From NCBI RefSeq assembly GCF_043641665.1, contig NC_092188.1, positions 13,537,704-13,601,703 on the forward strand: a DNA stretch of 64,000 nucleotides. Reading direction: 5' to 3'. This DNA is from Enoplosus armatus. Its lineage: Eukaryota > Chordata > Actinopteri > Centrarchiformes > Enoplosidae. The notes below the pieces were generated by a model. That model worked only from the letters and a program-made list of their open reading frames with translations, was not told the origin of the DNA and did not search any database. The translations under genes and the position numbers were made by a program. This document shows, piece after piece, positions 23,721 through 34,344 of this stretch (positions within the stretch are counted from its first letter, which is position 1; the number at the start of each line of letters is the position of its first letter).

Positions 23721-26553
23721 CTCTGTTTACGTCGTGAGACTTACAACACCTGAAACTGAGCGATACCTGGAGTTTCGACTGGAGCGTGAGTTCAGTGATA
23801 AGCATGCTGGAAACGCTGCTGGCACACAGGTTGGAGGTTACTCATGATGGAGACACACAAGAAACGAGGTTAATCCAGCCACTCAGCATACATACATAGT
23901 TTCCACTGATGCAGCTGCTGCAGTCCACACAGCATTGGGAGAATTTGACAACAAAACAGGTGTTTATGTGATTGTTGTAGTGAATTAATAAGCCAGAAAT
24001 AACACAAGGAGGCCAAGTGTCATAGCAGTATGTCTTCTTCTTTTTGTGATGGTTGGGTTTTATTGATTTTTACTGTGTGATATTATCACTGCCGTTTTGA
24101 GTGACTGCAGATCAAAGCCAAAATGAACTGTCAACACAACTTAATCCCATCAAGGACACAAGTCATGTTATTTTAGTGAACAGGTAACAACCGCTTACTG
24201 TGATGAATGCCTGAATAGATCACTAATTAAGACTGTTAGATCATATTTAATCTTTATAGAAAACAGGAAAACACTGTTTCAACAGTTTACAGCTTATTCC
24301 TGAAGTCTAACAGTTGCATGCCAAAGTGTGTGAAAATGTTATAACTTTAAACGCCCATTTGGGAGACGCTGACTGTTCGTATTGTTATCTCTGCTGATGA
24401 ATATTCATGCTGAAGTTGAAATGTCCTATCAGAACTGTTGTGGTCTTTGGATGCAGGTCCTGGCATCCAAAGGCAGTCAGTTCTCCAGGAATGTAACTAA
24501 GCACTCTTGAGGAGATTATGAATTTTCATGTAGCAAATATGGTCAGTGGCTGCAGTTGCCTGGACTTTAGCATGACTAATTAACATCCCCTAGGCTACTG
24601 CACAAGTGAAAGTGTTTTGTAAAATATTTGACTGAATATAAAACCCACTGAATGTTGAAATGTGACCAGTTTTGCTTTGTTTCACGTCATTCATTGTGAT
24701 CCCGAGCTGTGCGTGCATGATGTCGGTGTTAACTTCTTGAATATGAAACAAAACAGACTAAATCAGCATTCCTCCCACGTTCCACCAGAACACAGTTGCC
24801 ATAGTTTCATTATCAGCACCAAGTCAGATCATTTTGTATCAAGCATCTGAAACAGAACACACAGATCTGTGAGCAAACTCTGCTCCCTTGTGGCTGTTTT
24901 AAGATTATCGATGGGATCAGACTGGTGACATGCTCTACTTTACTTTTTAATTTAATTTTGTTTGCAACAAATCTCATGAGAAGACCCAAACCAAGTATTG
25001 CCTGTGTATCCAAAGCTTGTTATAGTTTCTATATAGCCTCTGTGCCATTTTTCCTCTCTGACAGGTCAAAATGTCTGCTGTGAAAAGGAGCCATCACTAG
25101 TGGTAAGATGTGTTTTATGAGGTTTATTACTTTAACCTCTTCACAACAACGAGCCATTGTCCTTTATGTCATCTTAAAAGAGTGGCTGTTTCTTTCGTGT
25201 TGATAGATTCAAGTGAAAAGTGTTGAAAATATTGATGAAAAGATTATTATATAGTATGGATGCTGCAACAGCGTAGCTTTAATGTCACTTCCCTACTGCT
25301 AATGTAGTGTTTATCCCTTCGGAAAATTACCTTTTAGCAGAAAGTACATTTTAATGTGGTTGTACTTTACTGATGACATTTGTCCTTTTTTTCTGGAGCA
25401 GACTAGATTTGAGGACAATTTTGTGTGTTCAAGAAAAGAACTGTTCTATTTCAAATCTCACATACAGGTAAAATGACATACTTTGTAATTCACAGCTGTG
25501 GAATTCCCACTGAAATGTTGGTGATTTTCACATTTTACTGGAGTTGAAAGTTAACATGAGAACTGAGGAAAAATGTCCAACCTGCTGTGCAAACCCATTA
25601 TTACCTCCTGGATAATGAAATGCATTGTCGTCAAGTGGAATTTAAGGGTGAAATTTAGAAATGGTGCCTGGGACTTACATATTTGTGCCACTTGGTGGAG
25701 TCATTTCTCCACCGTTCATCTGGTCAGACTTCAGTGCTTTCTTCGTCTGTTTTAGATTTTCACCAATCCAACAAGTAATGAACTGTTTACTGTCTGTCCA
25801 GGTGTTTATTTCAACCACAATGTAGGGTATAGTAGGGTATAGTAGGGTATAGTAGGGTATAGTAGGGTATAGTAGGGTATAGTAGGGTATAGTAGGGTAT
25901 AGTAGGGTATAGTGCTCCTCCAACACTACTGAGGCCCACAGGCAGCATGCAGTCCTGTCAGCAACACTTAATGGAACCTGGCAGCCTTATATAGCCTGCC
26001 ACTGACAACGACCTCGACGTCTACCACAGTATGAGGGAAATCCACCGCTCACGTGACATCAAAACTAAACTAAACTAAACACATACAACAAGTACAATAA
26101 CACACTTCTATACTACACTATTGTCAAATAGTCTGCATAATCTTAATTTATGTTATACATTACAACAGAATCATAGAAAACCTGAACAGCAGATTAAAAC
26201 ATCCCTTCACTAATTATCACATGGTCTCTCCCGGAACCTTTAAATTGGTGCTCAGGTGCCTTGGGAACTCTTTTAGCCAGAACACGCTGGAGAGGACACA
26301 CAACAGAGGTGAGTGACCAGAACACAAACATTTTTACATTATTGCCCTGTTAACACTACATTCAGTCCACCATCATTTTGGCAAAGATTATACCACAATG
26401 AGCGCATTGTGTTGAGGTAACCAAGCTAGCTAAACTAAGTCTATGTTTGTCTTTACAGGGCCGGCCTTCAGTCAGTTCCAGCTGAGAGGCAACTACAATA
26501 TCTACAAAATGCACACCATTAATACAAGCAACAATTTCAATAAAACTCATTAA
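23713..26553 (+). CDS. unrecognised six-exon gene divergent from macc1
   Basis: Not recognised. Exons 23713-23785, 25065-25102, 25402-25467, 25756-25826, 26256-26308 and 26459-26553 join in compatible phases (1, 0, 0, 2, 1) to a 131-aa protein ending at TAA 26551-26553. Splice signals are strong for most exons (donors GTGAGT, GTAAGA, GTAAAA, GTGAGT; pyrimidine-rich acceptors). The exon 4 donor (GTATAG in a tandem repeat) and exon 5 acceptor are weaker. Pieces read MHHSVYVVRLTTPE, TRFEDNFVCSRKELF, IFTNPTSNELFTVCPG and QFQLRGNYNIYKMH. There is no signal peptide, membrane segment or domain I know. AATAAA at 26715-26720 could end the mRNA. An in-frame ATG at 23650 would add 21 residues. An alternative (donor GTAGGG, acceptor before 26276) changes the C-terminus. 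A small housekeeping or ciliary protein is possible, but that is a guess. Confidence 0.45.
25821..25913 (+). repeat. 10-bp tandem repeat, nine copies
   Basis: Unit AGTAGGGTAT repeated nine times almost without variation (the first copy starts TG). It begins within or directly at the 3' end of exon 4 of the plus-strand gene model. Each unit contains AGG followed by GTATAG, a candidate 5' splice site. It also yields a spurious repetitive minus-strand ORF. Confidence 0.97.
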
Positions 26554-26756
26554 ACCCTTCAAGCTTGTGCCTGGTTTCTTTTACCCTTACTGTATGTGAA
26601 TTATGCTACGAAATACTAGTAATGAAGACCATGGTTACAGAGCTGATATACAAACAACAGATATAAAGGTACAGAAGCCTGCGTTCAGCCACAATGAAGC
26701 CTTCCGACGGTCAAAATAAAGTCCCCTTTTTATGCAACAGCAATCCTGCCATAGTG

Positions 26757-27010
26757 ATTAGGGCTGCATTTATTGATTAATCTTCATATTTTCACACTCA
26801 ATCATTGGGTCCTTAAGTGAAAAGCCGTTGTCCTCAAATAGTCTTTTTTTTTTTTTTCTTGTCCGACCGACAGCCCCAAACCAAAGATACTGAATTACTG
26901 TAACGTAAGAAAAAGCAACAAATCCTCACATTTGAAAAGCTGAACCATAAAATGTCGGGCATTTTTGCCTGAAAATCGACTTGATTCATTGATTGTTGCG
27001 GCTCTCGTTG
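26757..27010. mobile_element. short inverted-end interspersed repeat
   Basis: Starts TAGGGCTGCATTTATTGATT and ends GATTGTTGCGGCTCT, approximate inverted ends. Internal text (GTCCTCAAATAGTCTT, ACATTTGAAAAGCTG) is characteristic of a widespread teleost non-autonomous element. A poly-T run lies inside it. Confidence 0.65.
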
Positions 27011-27444
27011 TGATTTTTGCTGTTGCAGATCTTCCGGTATATATTGCAGTATAGTGGTCACTATCCATCAGTGTCAGTGATGGGGAAAGCTTTGTTAAAC
27101 CTGTTTGTGAAGGTTTAGACACTTGGTTACAAATTACACTTAATCTCTGAGCAGCAAACACAATAAACAACAAACTCTTGTGTCACCTTCACAAAGACGC
27201 TGGCTCAGGCCTCACCTGCAGCAGGAACCTTCACCTTGAGTGGAGCGGTCTGTCACTTTGTTGTAAAAATCACATTTAAAGTGATCATGTCTTTTAAACT
27301 GTTTCAGCAGCCTCAAGGATTTTGAGGGGATTCATCTTTATCATGCATGTTTTTGTCTCCCTTTCATTTTATGTGTTCCTTTTTTTTTCAGGTAGAAAAT
27401 GATGCACTTTGATCCTGGAGTGAACTTGTTCCATAGACACTGTG

Positions 27445-27975
27445 ATGAAGTCACTGTGGAAAACCAGTAGAGCCTCTGTATTTCAGTCTGTAGGTTTTCC
27501 ACTCAGCGGTGAGACCGGTGATACACCACCTGTGACTTAAATGAATCTAAATTGCTGAAAGCATTGTATAAGGGCACCACGGTCAGTGTTGCAGCAATTA
27601 CTGTTAATTATTTTGACTAACCTCTTCACCTCGTCAAATTGCCTTTCCCAGGAGATTGGTTGGTTTGATGACGATGACAGTGCGGTTGCTGGTTTCAACC
27701 ACAAAATTGGCCACAGATGCATCATCGGTGAGAGGTGTTGCCACAACACTATGATTTGCTGGTAGAGCTAGAAAACCCAATATACCTCATCAGTAGCAGC
27801 TGGCATTTCCACGAAGCCTCCGTCAAGACTGTGATTCAGCTTGAATTTTATTAAGTGGAATACAACCTCAAAATCACTTTGTTGTCCATTGTAGGATAAT
27901 GTTTCTTTTTCATGTTTTCTAGGTGACTGGATCAAAGCGGAGTGTGGCTGCCAACACACTGTGCTCTGTCCATAG
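27445..27975 (+). CDS. unrecognised four-exon ORF model
   Basis: Segments 27445-27508, 27562-27581, 27652-27727 and 27923-27975 join in compatible phases (1, 0, 1) to a 70-aa product. It starts MKSLWKTSRASVFQ, contains EIGWFDDDDSAVAGF, and ends in a Cys-rich tail (AECGCQHTVLCP then TAG). The acceptors before 27652 (TTTCCCAG) and 27923 (TTTTCTAG) and the GTGAGA donors are good. The second, 20-nt exon has a poor acceptor. Its entry phase also fits exon 5 of the upstream plus-strand model, so these could be alternative 3' exons of one locus. AATAAA at 28693-28698 is a candidate 3' end. No domain is recognised. Confidence 0.28.
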
Positions 27976-29030
27976 CTGTTGTTGTGGCCATCATCCACAG
28001 ATGGCAGCTCACCCTTCTCATCCTGGCATGTGTGCACTTCCTCTCTGAGGCCAACTTAATTCAAATGAGGGCAGCGGCGGGACATTCCTTCGAGGGCCAG
28101 GTGATGCTGCAGCAGTCTGAGAAGGTGTTAATATCATTACAACACAGAGCCGTGCACTCTGAAATGACTGTTCATGTTTAATGATTTACTTTCTTGACTG
28201 TGCATATATGAGGCATCTGTTGAGGAAGTTGAAAACTTGTTTTTTGACAGGCCATGTCTTCTCTCAAATATTCAAGGCCAGTTTGCGGAAAACATCAGTA
28301 AAATATATATCACTTCACACATTTTAATAGCAGTTTATGGCAATATGGTAAATCAGGTAATACATTGTCGAATTAATCTGAAGTCTTATGCAATATATTT
28401 TCCATTTTTGAAACTACCCACTACTTTTCCAATAATGCAGTCTTCTTTAATTCAGTTCATGGTTCACTTTTGCCTGGAATGTTTTCCCTTAAGACAATCT
28501 GAAGACAAACAAAAAACCTGATGTCAAACCTTAAACTAAAGTTGAAACTTGACTACATAACCAAGTATTGATGTTTCCTTTTTTGTGAGTATATTTGCTT
28601 TGATTTTCTCTTGTCTCTGACTTTATCAAAACAAATGCAGCAACACAAAAAAATTAACTATCTTGTGGCAACCAGAGTTACAACAAAGACAAAATAAAGC
28701 ACATGGCACCTAACAACTATGCCCTTTAAACGTAATTGTTTTGTGAATATTAATGACAGAATTCAATGTTTTTTAAATTGAGCTCTGAGGAATCCACCTC
28801 CTGCGGATGCCACCAAAGTGTAACTGCTGCAGGCCTTTAAATGTCTCTATAGTCCAATCCCAAATGCCAGAGTGTTTCAGTGACCCAGCAAAGGCAGAAT
28901 TTCTTTAGTCAGAGCCCATCTGTGCTGCTATTTCAGTTTTCTTTTTGGGGTTTTTTTTCCACTGAACTCTGCTTGGTTTCACTTAACTTTGAATATTGTC
29001 CCTTCAGCATTTTCTGCTTGACTGCAACAT
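27976..29030 (+). other. intergenic or UTR with one open frame
   Basis: A frame open to 28181 encodes a hydrophobic stretch (ALSIAVVVAIIHRW, then LTLLILACVHFL) but begins only at GTG, and the frame is closed at the local acceptor. The rest is AT-rich and without supported exons. Confidence 0.3.
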
Positions 29031-29035
29031 CGCAG

Positions 29036-29367
29036 AAAAAGCCTGAACAGAGGAGAGGAGGCAGGGGAAGAGGAAACAAAGGTAGAACTAGCTGCAACTT
29101 CATCCTTCTGAGTATGTATGCGTGCATGTGTCTGCACTAAATATACGATAAAATAGAGAAGTAAAACAGGCGACCAAATGTTCACTATATCATTACGGGT
29201 CTTTTTCAGGAATTCTAAACCGTTGGCGAGTGTGTGGGCGATGGACACAGAATATCCATCTGTAAGTACTTTAACTTTAATATGCTTATTTCAATCATTT
29301 TGAAAGCATCAGTGAGTACATTTAGTTCTAATATTCTATTTCCAGATTTTGCGTCAAGCCTGACTGA
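29036..29367 (+). other. three exon-like segments with matching phases
   Basis: 29036-29081 (KKPEQRRGGRGRGNK, donor GTAGAA), 29210-29261 (LNRWRVCGRWTQNIH, acceptor TTTTTCAG, donor GTAAGT) and 29346-29367 (acceptor TTTCCAG, ending FCVKPD and TGA) join in one open frame. No start exon was found. They could be the 3' end of one of the upstream plus-strand models or a chance chain. Confidence 0.22.
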
Positions 29368-29439
29368 CACACATCTAAGTCAGACCTGCAGCATGTGTGT
29401 TTCAAGAAGGCCAGGTGGGTGAACTGGGTTTTGTGATCA

Positions 29440-31100
29440 CCTTATGTTGTCTTCATCAATACAGTCCCAAGTGTTCAGAGATCTTTTGAGTGTTTTCATC
29501 TCTGCAGTTGAATTTGTTGAAAATCAAAGCCTTAACTTTCTGTCTCTGCACAAACAGTTAAAAGTATAAAATTGGTTTGATGCAGCAAGACTGAAAGAGA
29601 GCGTGCTTAAATAACTCTGAATAAACTTTTTCAGCTGATAAAACACCAAAACCCCAAACCATAAATTGCTCTGGGGAAGTGCATCAAGGCTGGACTTTGA
29701 ATTGCTGTTGGTTGAACGTAGAAACGCCAGATGGCGCTACAAAGCTGTGCATAAAAAGCAGTCTAACAGAAGTTTGAAAGATACCGGCTTTAGTTGACCC
29801 TTCACGGTAAACCCAAGAAACAGAAAACGCGATACCTTAAAAAAATAAGTATAACAATAAGAAAGACTGATATTTTCCATTCTTATTATATTTGTAGCAC
29901 AGTTTAAGGGACCATCTGAACGTCAGTGCGCACACGAACAGGTGATTTCAGGTGCGTAAATTTGATGCTTAAAACCCTCAGAAACAAGTAGATAAAATGA
30001 AATAGGAAAAAAACAAGTTATCACAATTATCAGCTGTAACTGACTGAAAATACAAAATCCAAGCTGCCTGCAAAAATGGAAAAAAGGCCTAATTGTGTGA
30101 CCGCAGACAAGTATTATTTTTATTATTAGTACAAGTGTAGGTACATTATTATAAAAGATAAAATCAATTGCAAATAAGGATAAATAAATTGTTAATAAAT
30201 ATATGAATGCAAGTTGCCGTTTCTGAAAGCGTATACTGATCATTCTGAATTTGAGTAAAAGGGAAGTGATTTAGTCAAATGAAGCCCAACCTGAAGAGGA
30301 ACAAGACTCCTCGCCACTGAATGAACTCCTCTTAAATTGTTTTACACTGTTTAAATATTTATAGACTGCTCTCAATAATGTAAGAATTTATCTATAAACA
30401 CTAAACCTACTGCGCATTCATTAACAACACAATTCAGGGTCGACAAAGGGTCTGCGTGTTTTGGAGGAATGTCCGCTGACCAAGAAAGTTTTGATTACAA
30501 AGAAAATTAATCTAAAGATTTCAGAATTTGGGGCAAAAATATAAATTAAAAGCAAAAGGAGAAATTGCAGTACATACTTTTTGGAAATACAGTAAATTGT
30601 GTTTTTGTATCATACTAATAAAGTGGTGGGTTGACACAATTAGGCGTGTTTGACCTGTGTTGACTTCACTCCGGGAAGTTTCATTTTCACTCAACAGAAA
30701 AACGGACATAGACCGTGAATAAAGGAATTCAGCCTGAATTTAAATTCCTACAACGCTGACTTTTTCTCGTCTTTTTTTTTTATTAAAGCAGATGCTCCAT
30801 TCAGTCGTTTAATTGTATTATTGAAATGTAAATTAATTTCTAGGTGAGGCCTTGATCCTGCTGCAGGCCCCTTTCCCACCCTGGCCTGAGAAACGTCTAA
30901 AAAAACCAAAAAAAACCCCACCAGCTGTAAACGGAGATCATGAACGCAACACCTGTAATACTATTTCACATTGATGATAAAATCTAAAATACGTAATATG
31001 TTATAATATAAAATAATAAATTCCAGACGATCTAATAATTTCAAACTCTCTGGTCTGCCGTTCAAAAATAGATTTTATCGACTCAACAATCAAACAAACT
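29440..31100. other. intergenic, AT-rich
   Basis: No supported gene. A CTCF-like motif (CCAGATGGCGC core) lies at 29725-29738. The remainder is AT-rich. ITGB8 and ABCB5, which lie between MACC1 and SP8 in human, are not represented by any recognisable exon between here and 24 kb. Confidence 0.5.
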
Positions 31101-31109
31101 GAGTCGATC

Positions 31110-32220
31110 AACTGCTTCTGAATTCATACTGACTTTATTGAGTGGCTTACATAAAAAGCCATTCTCGCAGGGAAGGAAAAAAAATATCATTGTAAAATTA
31201 AAATCACTTTACAACATGCTTACTTAAATTAAATGAGTGGGTAAACAGTAAATGATTTCAAAACCTTACAAATAAATTCAAAGTGCGCCTAATGATAGAC
31301 CCCTAAATACAAGAAAACTCGTGGTTAAATATAACTCCCCACAATACATTTCATATCATGTCAAAGAAAAATCCAAGTACATTTCCGTATATTTTCAAAT
31401 ATTTACTAGAGTCCATATACAACTAGAAATACCTATACAAAATCGTCTCCTGGACAAATACATTACTCACCTTTACATTGGGCTGTAATTATTCTAACCT
31501 ACATTTCTCATTATATACAACACATTTCGCAGCGAAGTTAAGTGTAAGTAACCTCAACTGGCCTACTTACAAACTTGGCGCACATATTGTAGGCTGTGGA
31601 GTGAATAGCAATATGTGATATAAACCTACAGCTGCTCCTCCATTATCAATCGGTTGATGGGACCAGGCAGATATAAACGAAACTATCCCATCCCATATAT
31701 TACCACGCTCTACAGGTATTTGTTCCTATACCGAGCAGTCCGTCCACAGGGACAAACATGAACAACATCTCCTGCTCGGTAATAAAGTGCCACAGTTTGG
31801 TTTTGAACAATATGTGTGACAGCAGTAGCACAACTTTGCAGGCCTGAATTCTTCACAGCAGTGTTTTCTGTCTTCTCGTCTAATACCCTGGGAGATAAAA
31901 CATCAAGGAAGGATTGTGGACCAGGCTGCAAAAAAAAAGTTTCAGCTGAGCCCAGTGTCCCAGTGTGCCCACAATAACTTGATTACACTTTCACACCGCA
32001 GATGTATTAATGAGGAGTTTCTGATGGTACAGCTATGAACTTATGCAATTAGTAGTCTTAAACACAGTCAAAGAAACGTATAGGCCTATAAATGACAACA
32101 CTCATGATGAAACTTTTCGCACACACCAAAGTATGTCCACTCTCGTGTCCTGTCGGACGATTCCATCACAACACTTTGTTGTTTTACAGTTGTTGTTTTT
32201 TTACTTCACTGAGGGGAGTT
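31110..32220 (-). other. probable sp8 3' UTR
   Basis: This is the sequence 3' of the sp8 stop. A minus-strand AATAAA signal at 31134-31139 would end the transcript near 31115, giving a UTR of about 1.1 kb. Confidence 0.5.
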
Positions 32221-34044
32221 TTAGAGGCCGTTCATGCCTACTCCCTGGGTGGACTCAGGTTGATGCAACAGGTCGGGGGAATGGCACGGAGGGCTGCCCG
32301 GCGCGCTGTGCTCGCTGTCGGTATCACTCCCCCTCTTCCCTCCGCTGCCCCCGGAGCCAGAGCCGGCGGATCCTCCGGCGCTGTGAGTTTTTACATGTTT
32401 ACTCAGGTGATCGCTACGCATAAATCTCTTGTTGCACACCGGACAGGCGAATCTTTTCTCCCCGGTGTGTGTGCGTAAATGTCGCTGGAGCTCGTCGGAG
32501 CGCGTGAACCTCTTCCCGCAAAAGAGCCAGTTGCACACAAACGGCCTCTCGCCGGTGTGCCACCTCAAATGCGCCTTGAGGTGCGACGTTTTCCCGTAAA
32601 CCTTCCCACAGCCGGGGATGTGACAGCTGTGGAGACCTTTCCTCCGGAGGCTGGCGCCCGCCGGTCCCAGTCTCTCCGCCTCCTGGCAGTTTGGACAGTC
32701 GCAGGTGGCTCTGCCCGAGTACCGCCGGGCAGATGACCTCGGAGACCCCGCTAAAGATGCAGGTGGACCCCCGGAGAGCATAGTCCCCCCTGCCCCGGCT
32801 AATGGAGAGGGGGTTGTGTCCGGATAAGAAGATAACACCGGCTTGAAACCGTCCATCAGGTGCTGGCCGGTTGTCAACAGGTGTGGAGAGGGACTTGTAC
32901 TGAAAGCAGAGTGACTTAAACTCGAGTAATCAGAATTATATCCGCCCAGAGGAGAGTGCAAGGAGGTCTGGAGTCCACCGGAATGTAAGGACGTCTGTAG
33001 TGCTGCTCCATTAGGGTTTTGAACATCAATCCATCCCGCTCCCACATCCCACCACGCAGAGGCTCCGGTGGTTCCAACCTCTCCTGTGGGGATACCGGGA
33101 TGAGACGACTTGAACCAGGACTCGTAGGGATGTGCAACGCTCATCCTCGGATAGATGCCCTGCAAACTGTCCACTGAGGTGTGCACCTTCGAGATGAAAA
33201 CCGGCTGGTGGCTGGGTTCTTGAGAGCTGCTCGAAACCGAGGCTTGGAAAACAGAATAGTCGTTTCCAAAGTGTGAACTAGAAGAGGTGCCAGACGTGAG
33301 GGAAAAAGCACTGGATCCGGGGGAGCTGTTGGTGCCGAAAGAGTCCGAGATGCCGGATCCGTTACGGGACACCCCGAAGCCGGACAGGCCGGATCCGAGG
33401 CTGCAGCTGCTCGCGGCGGCTCTTTTCCACGGGTGGAAGCCTTTTCCAAAGGACGAGGAATTATCCGAAATTGCCGACGGTGAAGGGCTCGGACTCCCTA
33501 TCTTGTTACATGTTGCAGCTAACATGGCTAAAGGAGTCGATCCTAACCTCGGCTCCTCCTGAAAGGACAAGAAAAGCTGTGAGTGACTGGTCAGCCGAAC
33601 AAGTTTAACAGGTTCATTGCATTTGTATGCAGCAGGCTATTTCAGCTTGAAAGAGAAGGGTAAGTTAGTAAAGTGTTCTCCCAGTATGGAGCTTTTGGTT
33701 TACGTTATTTTTTTTGAAAGTTTGCAAATCATTACAGTAGATTATCACCTCCTACCTGGACGAACAGAAAGTAGACAACTGAAATGCGACACACAGCTCT
33801 TACAAATGCATGCCAAACAGGACAGCGAGGAAAACATGCGTGTTTTGAGCACCGGGACAAACTTTATATCCAGCCTACAGAGCTTTCTCGCACGAACCGC
33901 TTGCTGAAAATAAAACCGACGCACTGCCTTTGCTGCTACTTTGCGGCTGCTGTAAGTTTAATCCCCCTCCGCCGGACAATGACAAGAACTAATTAAACCA
34001 GTAAGAAAGTCCTTTCGACTCACCCCTAGAAGTGAAGTTGCCAT
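32221..34044 (-). CDS. sp8: Sp8 zinc-finger transcription factor
   Basis: Sp/KLF-family nuclear DNA-binding protein. Sp8 binds GC/GT boxes and acts in the apical ectodermal ridge of limb or fin, brain patterning and interneurons. Exon 1 (34044-34024) encodes MATSLLG; donor GTGAGT. Exon 2 (33558-32221) follows a TTTCAG acceptor after a 465-bp intron, phase 0. The product is 452 aa. Features are an SP box ([15 protein letters not shown], about 14-28), a long Ser-rich region, a buttonhead box ([14 protein letters not shown], about 291-304) and three C2H2 fingers (Cys/His spans 319-341, 349-371, 379-399) with contact regions KTSHLKA, RSDELQR and RSDHLSK, then a Gly/Ser tail. A short internal duplication, LQTSLHS twice, lies near 195-209. 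Met at about residue 19 ([10 protein letters not shown]) is the start of the shorter isoform known in mammals. Which teleost copy (sp8a or sp8b) cannot be settled here. Confidence 0.97.
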
Positions 34045-34049
34045 CACAC

Positions 34050-34340
34050 AAAAACACTGCCCTCCTCAGAGGATCTTTTTATATTTATGAATCAGAGCAC
34101 TGTTTTTTTAGAGGTGTGCAATACAATGATGTGTTCCGCCCATTCTTCCACAATTGTAGGCTCCTCTCCGGCTTTGAAGTGCCGCTGTGACACGGGCGAC
34201 CAATCAGCGGCTCCGTCCCGCCGCACCGCCACATACTACCGTGAGGTCATCAATAGAGCGCCTCAGACAGCTCTCCACCCTCCTCCACCCCCCACCGCCC
34301 CCTCCATAATAAAAGACAGCGGAAGGAAGGTAAAGTTAAA
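34050..34340 (-). promoter_or_regulatory. sp8 upstream CpG-rich promoter region
   Basis: A GC- and CpG-richer island within AT-rich surroundings. It holds a plus-orientation CCAAT box (34200-34204), GC/GT boxes near 34280-34310 and a minus-strand TATAAAAAG at 34075-34083. That TATA would place a start only a few bases before the ATG at 34044, so the main start may lie further upstream. Confidence 0.45.
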
Positions 34341-34344
34341 TGAG

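Noticed and set aside
25821..25913. CRISPR-like or centromeric repeat
   Set aside because: Ten-bp units without spacers in a vertebrate genome; it is a minisatellite.
24000..31000. Search for ITGB8 and ABCB5 exons
   Set aside because: No integrin cysteine pattern and no ABC Walker A or signature motif was seen.
32043..32736. Plus-strand ORFs opposite the sp8 zinc fingers
   Set aside because: Antisense shadows of the conserved finger exon.
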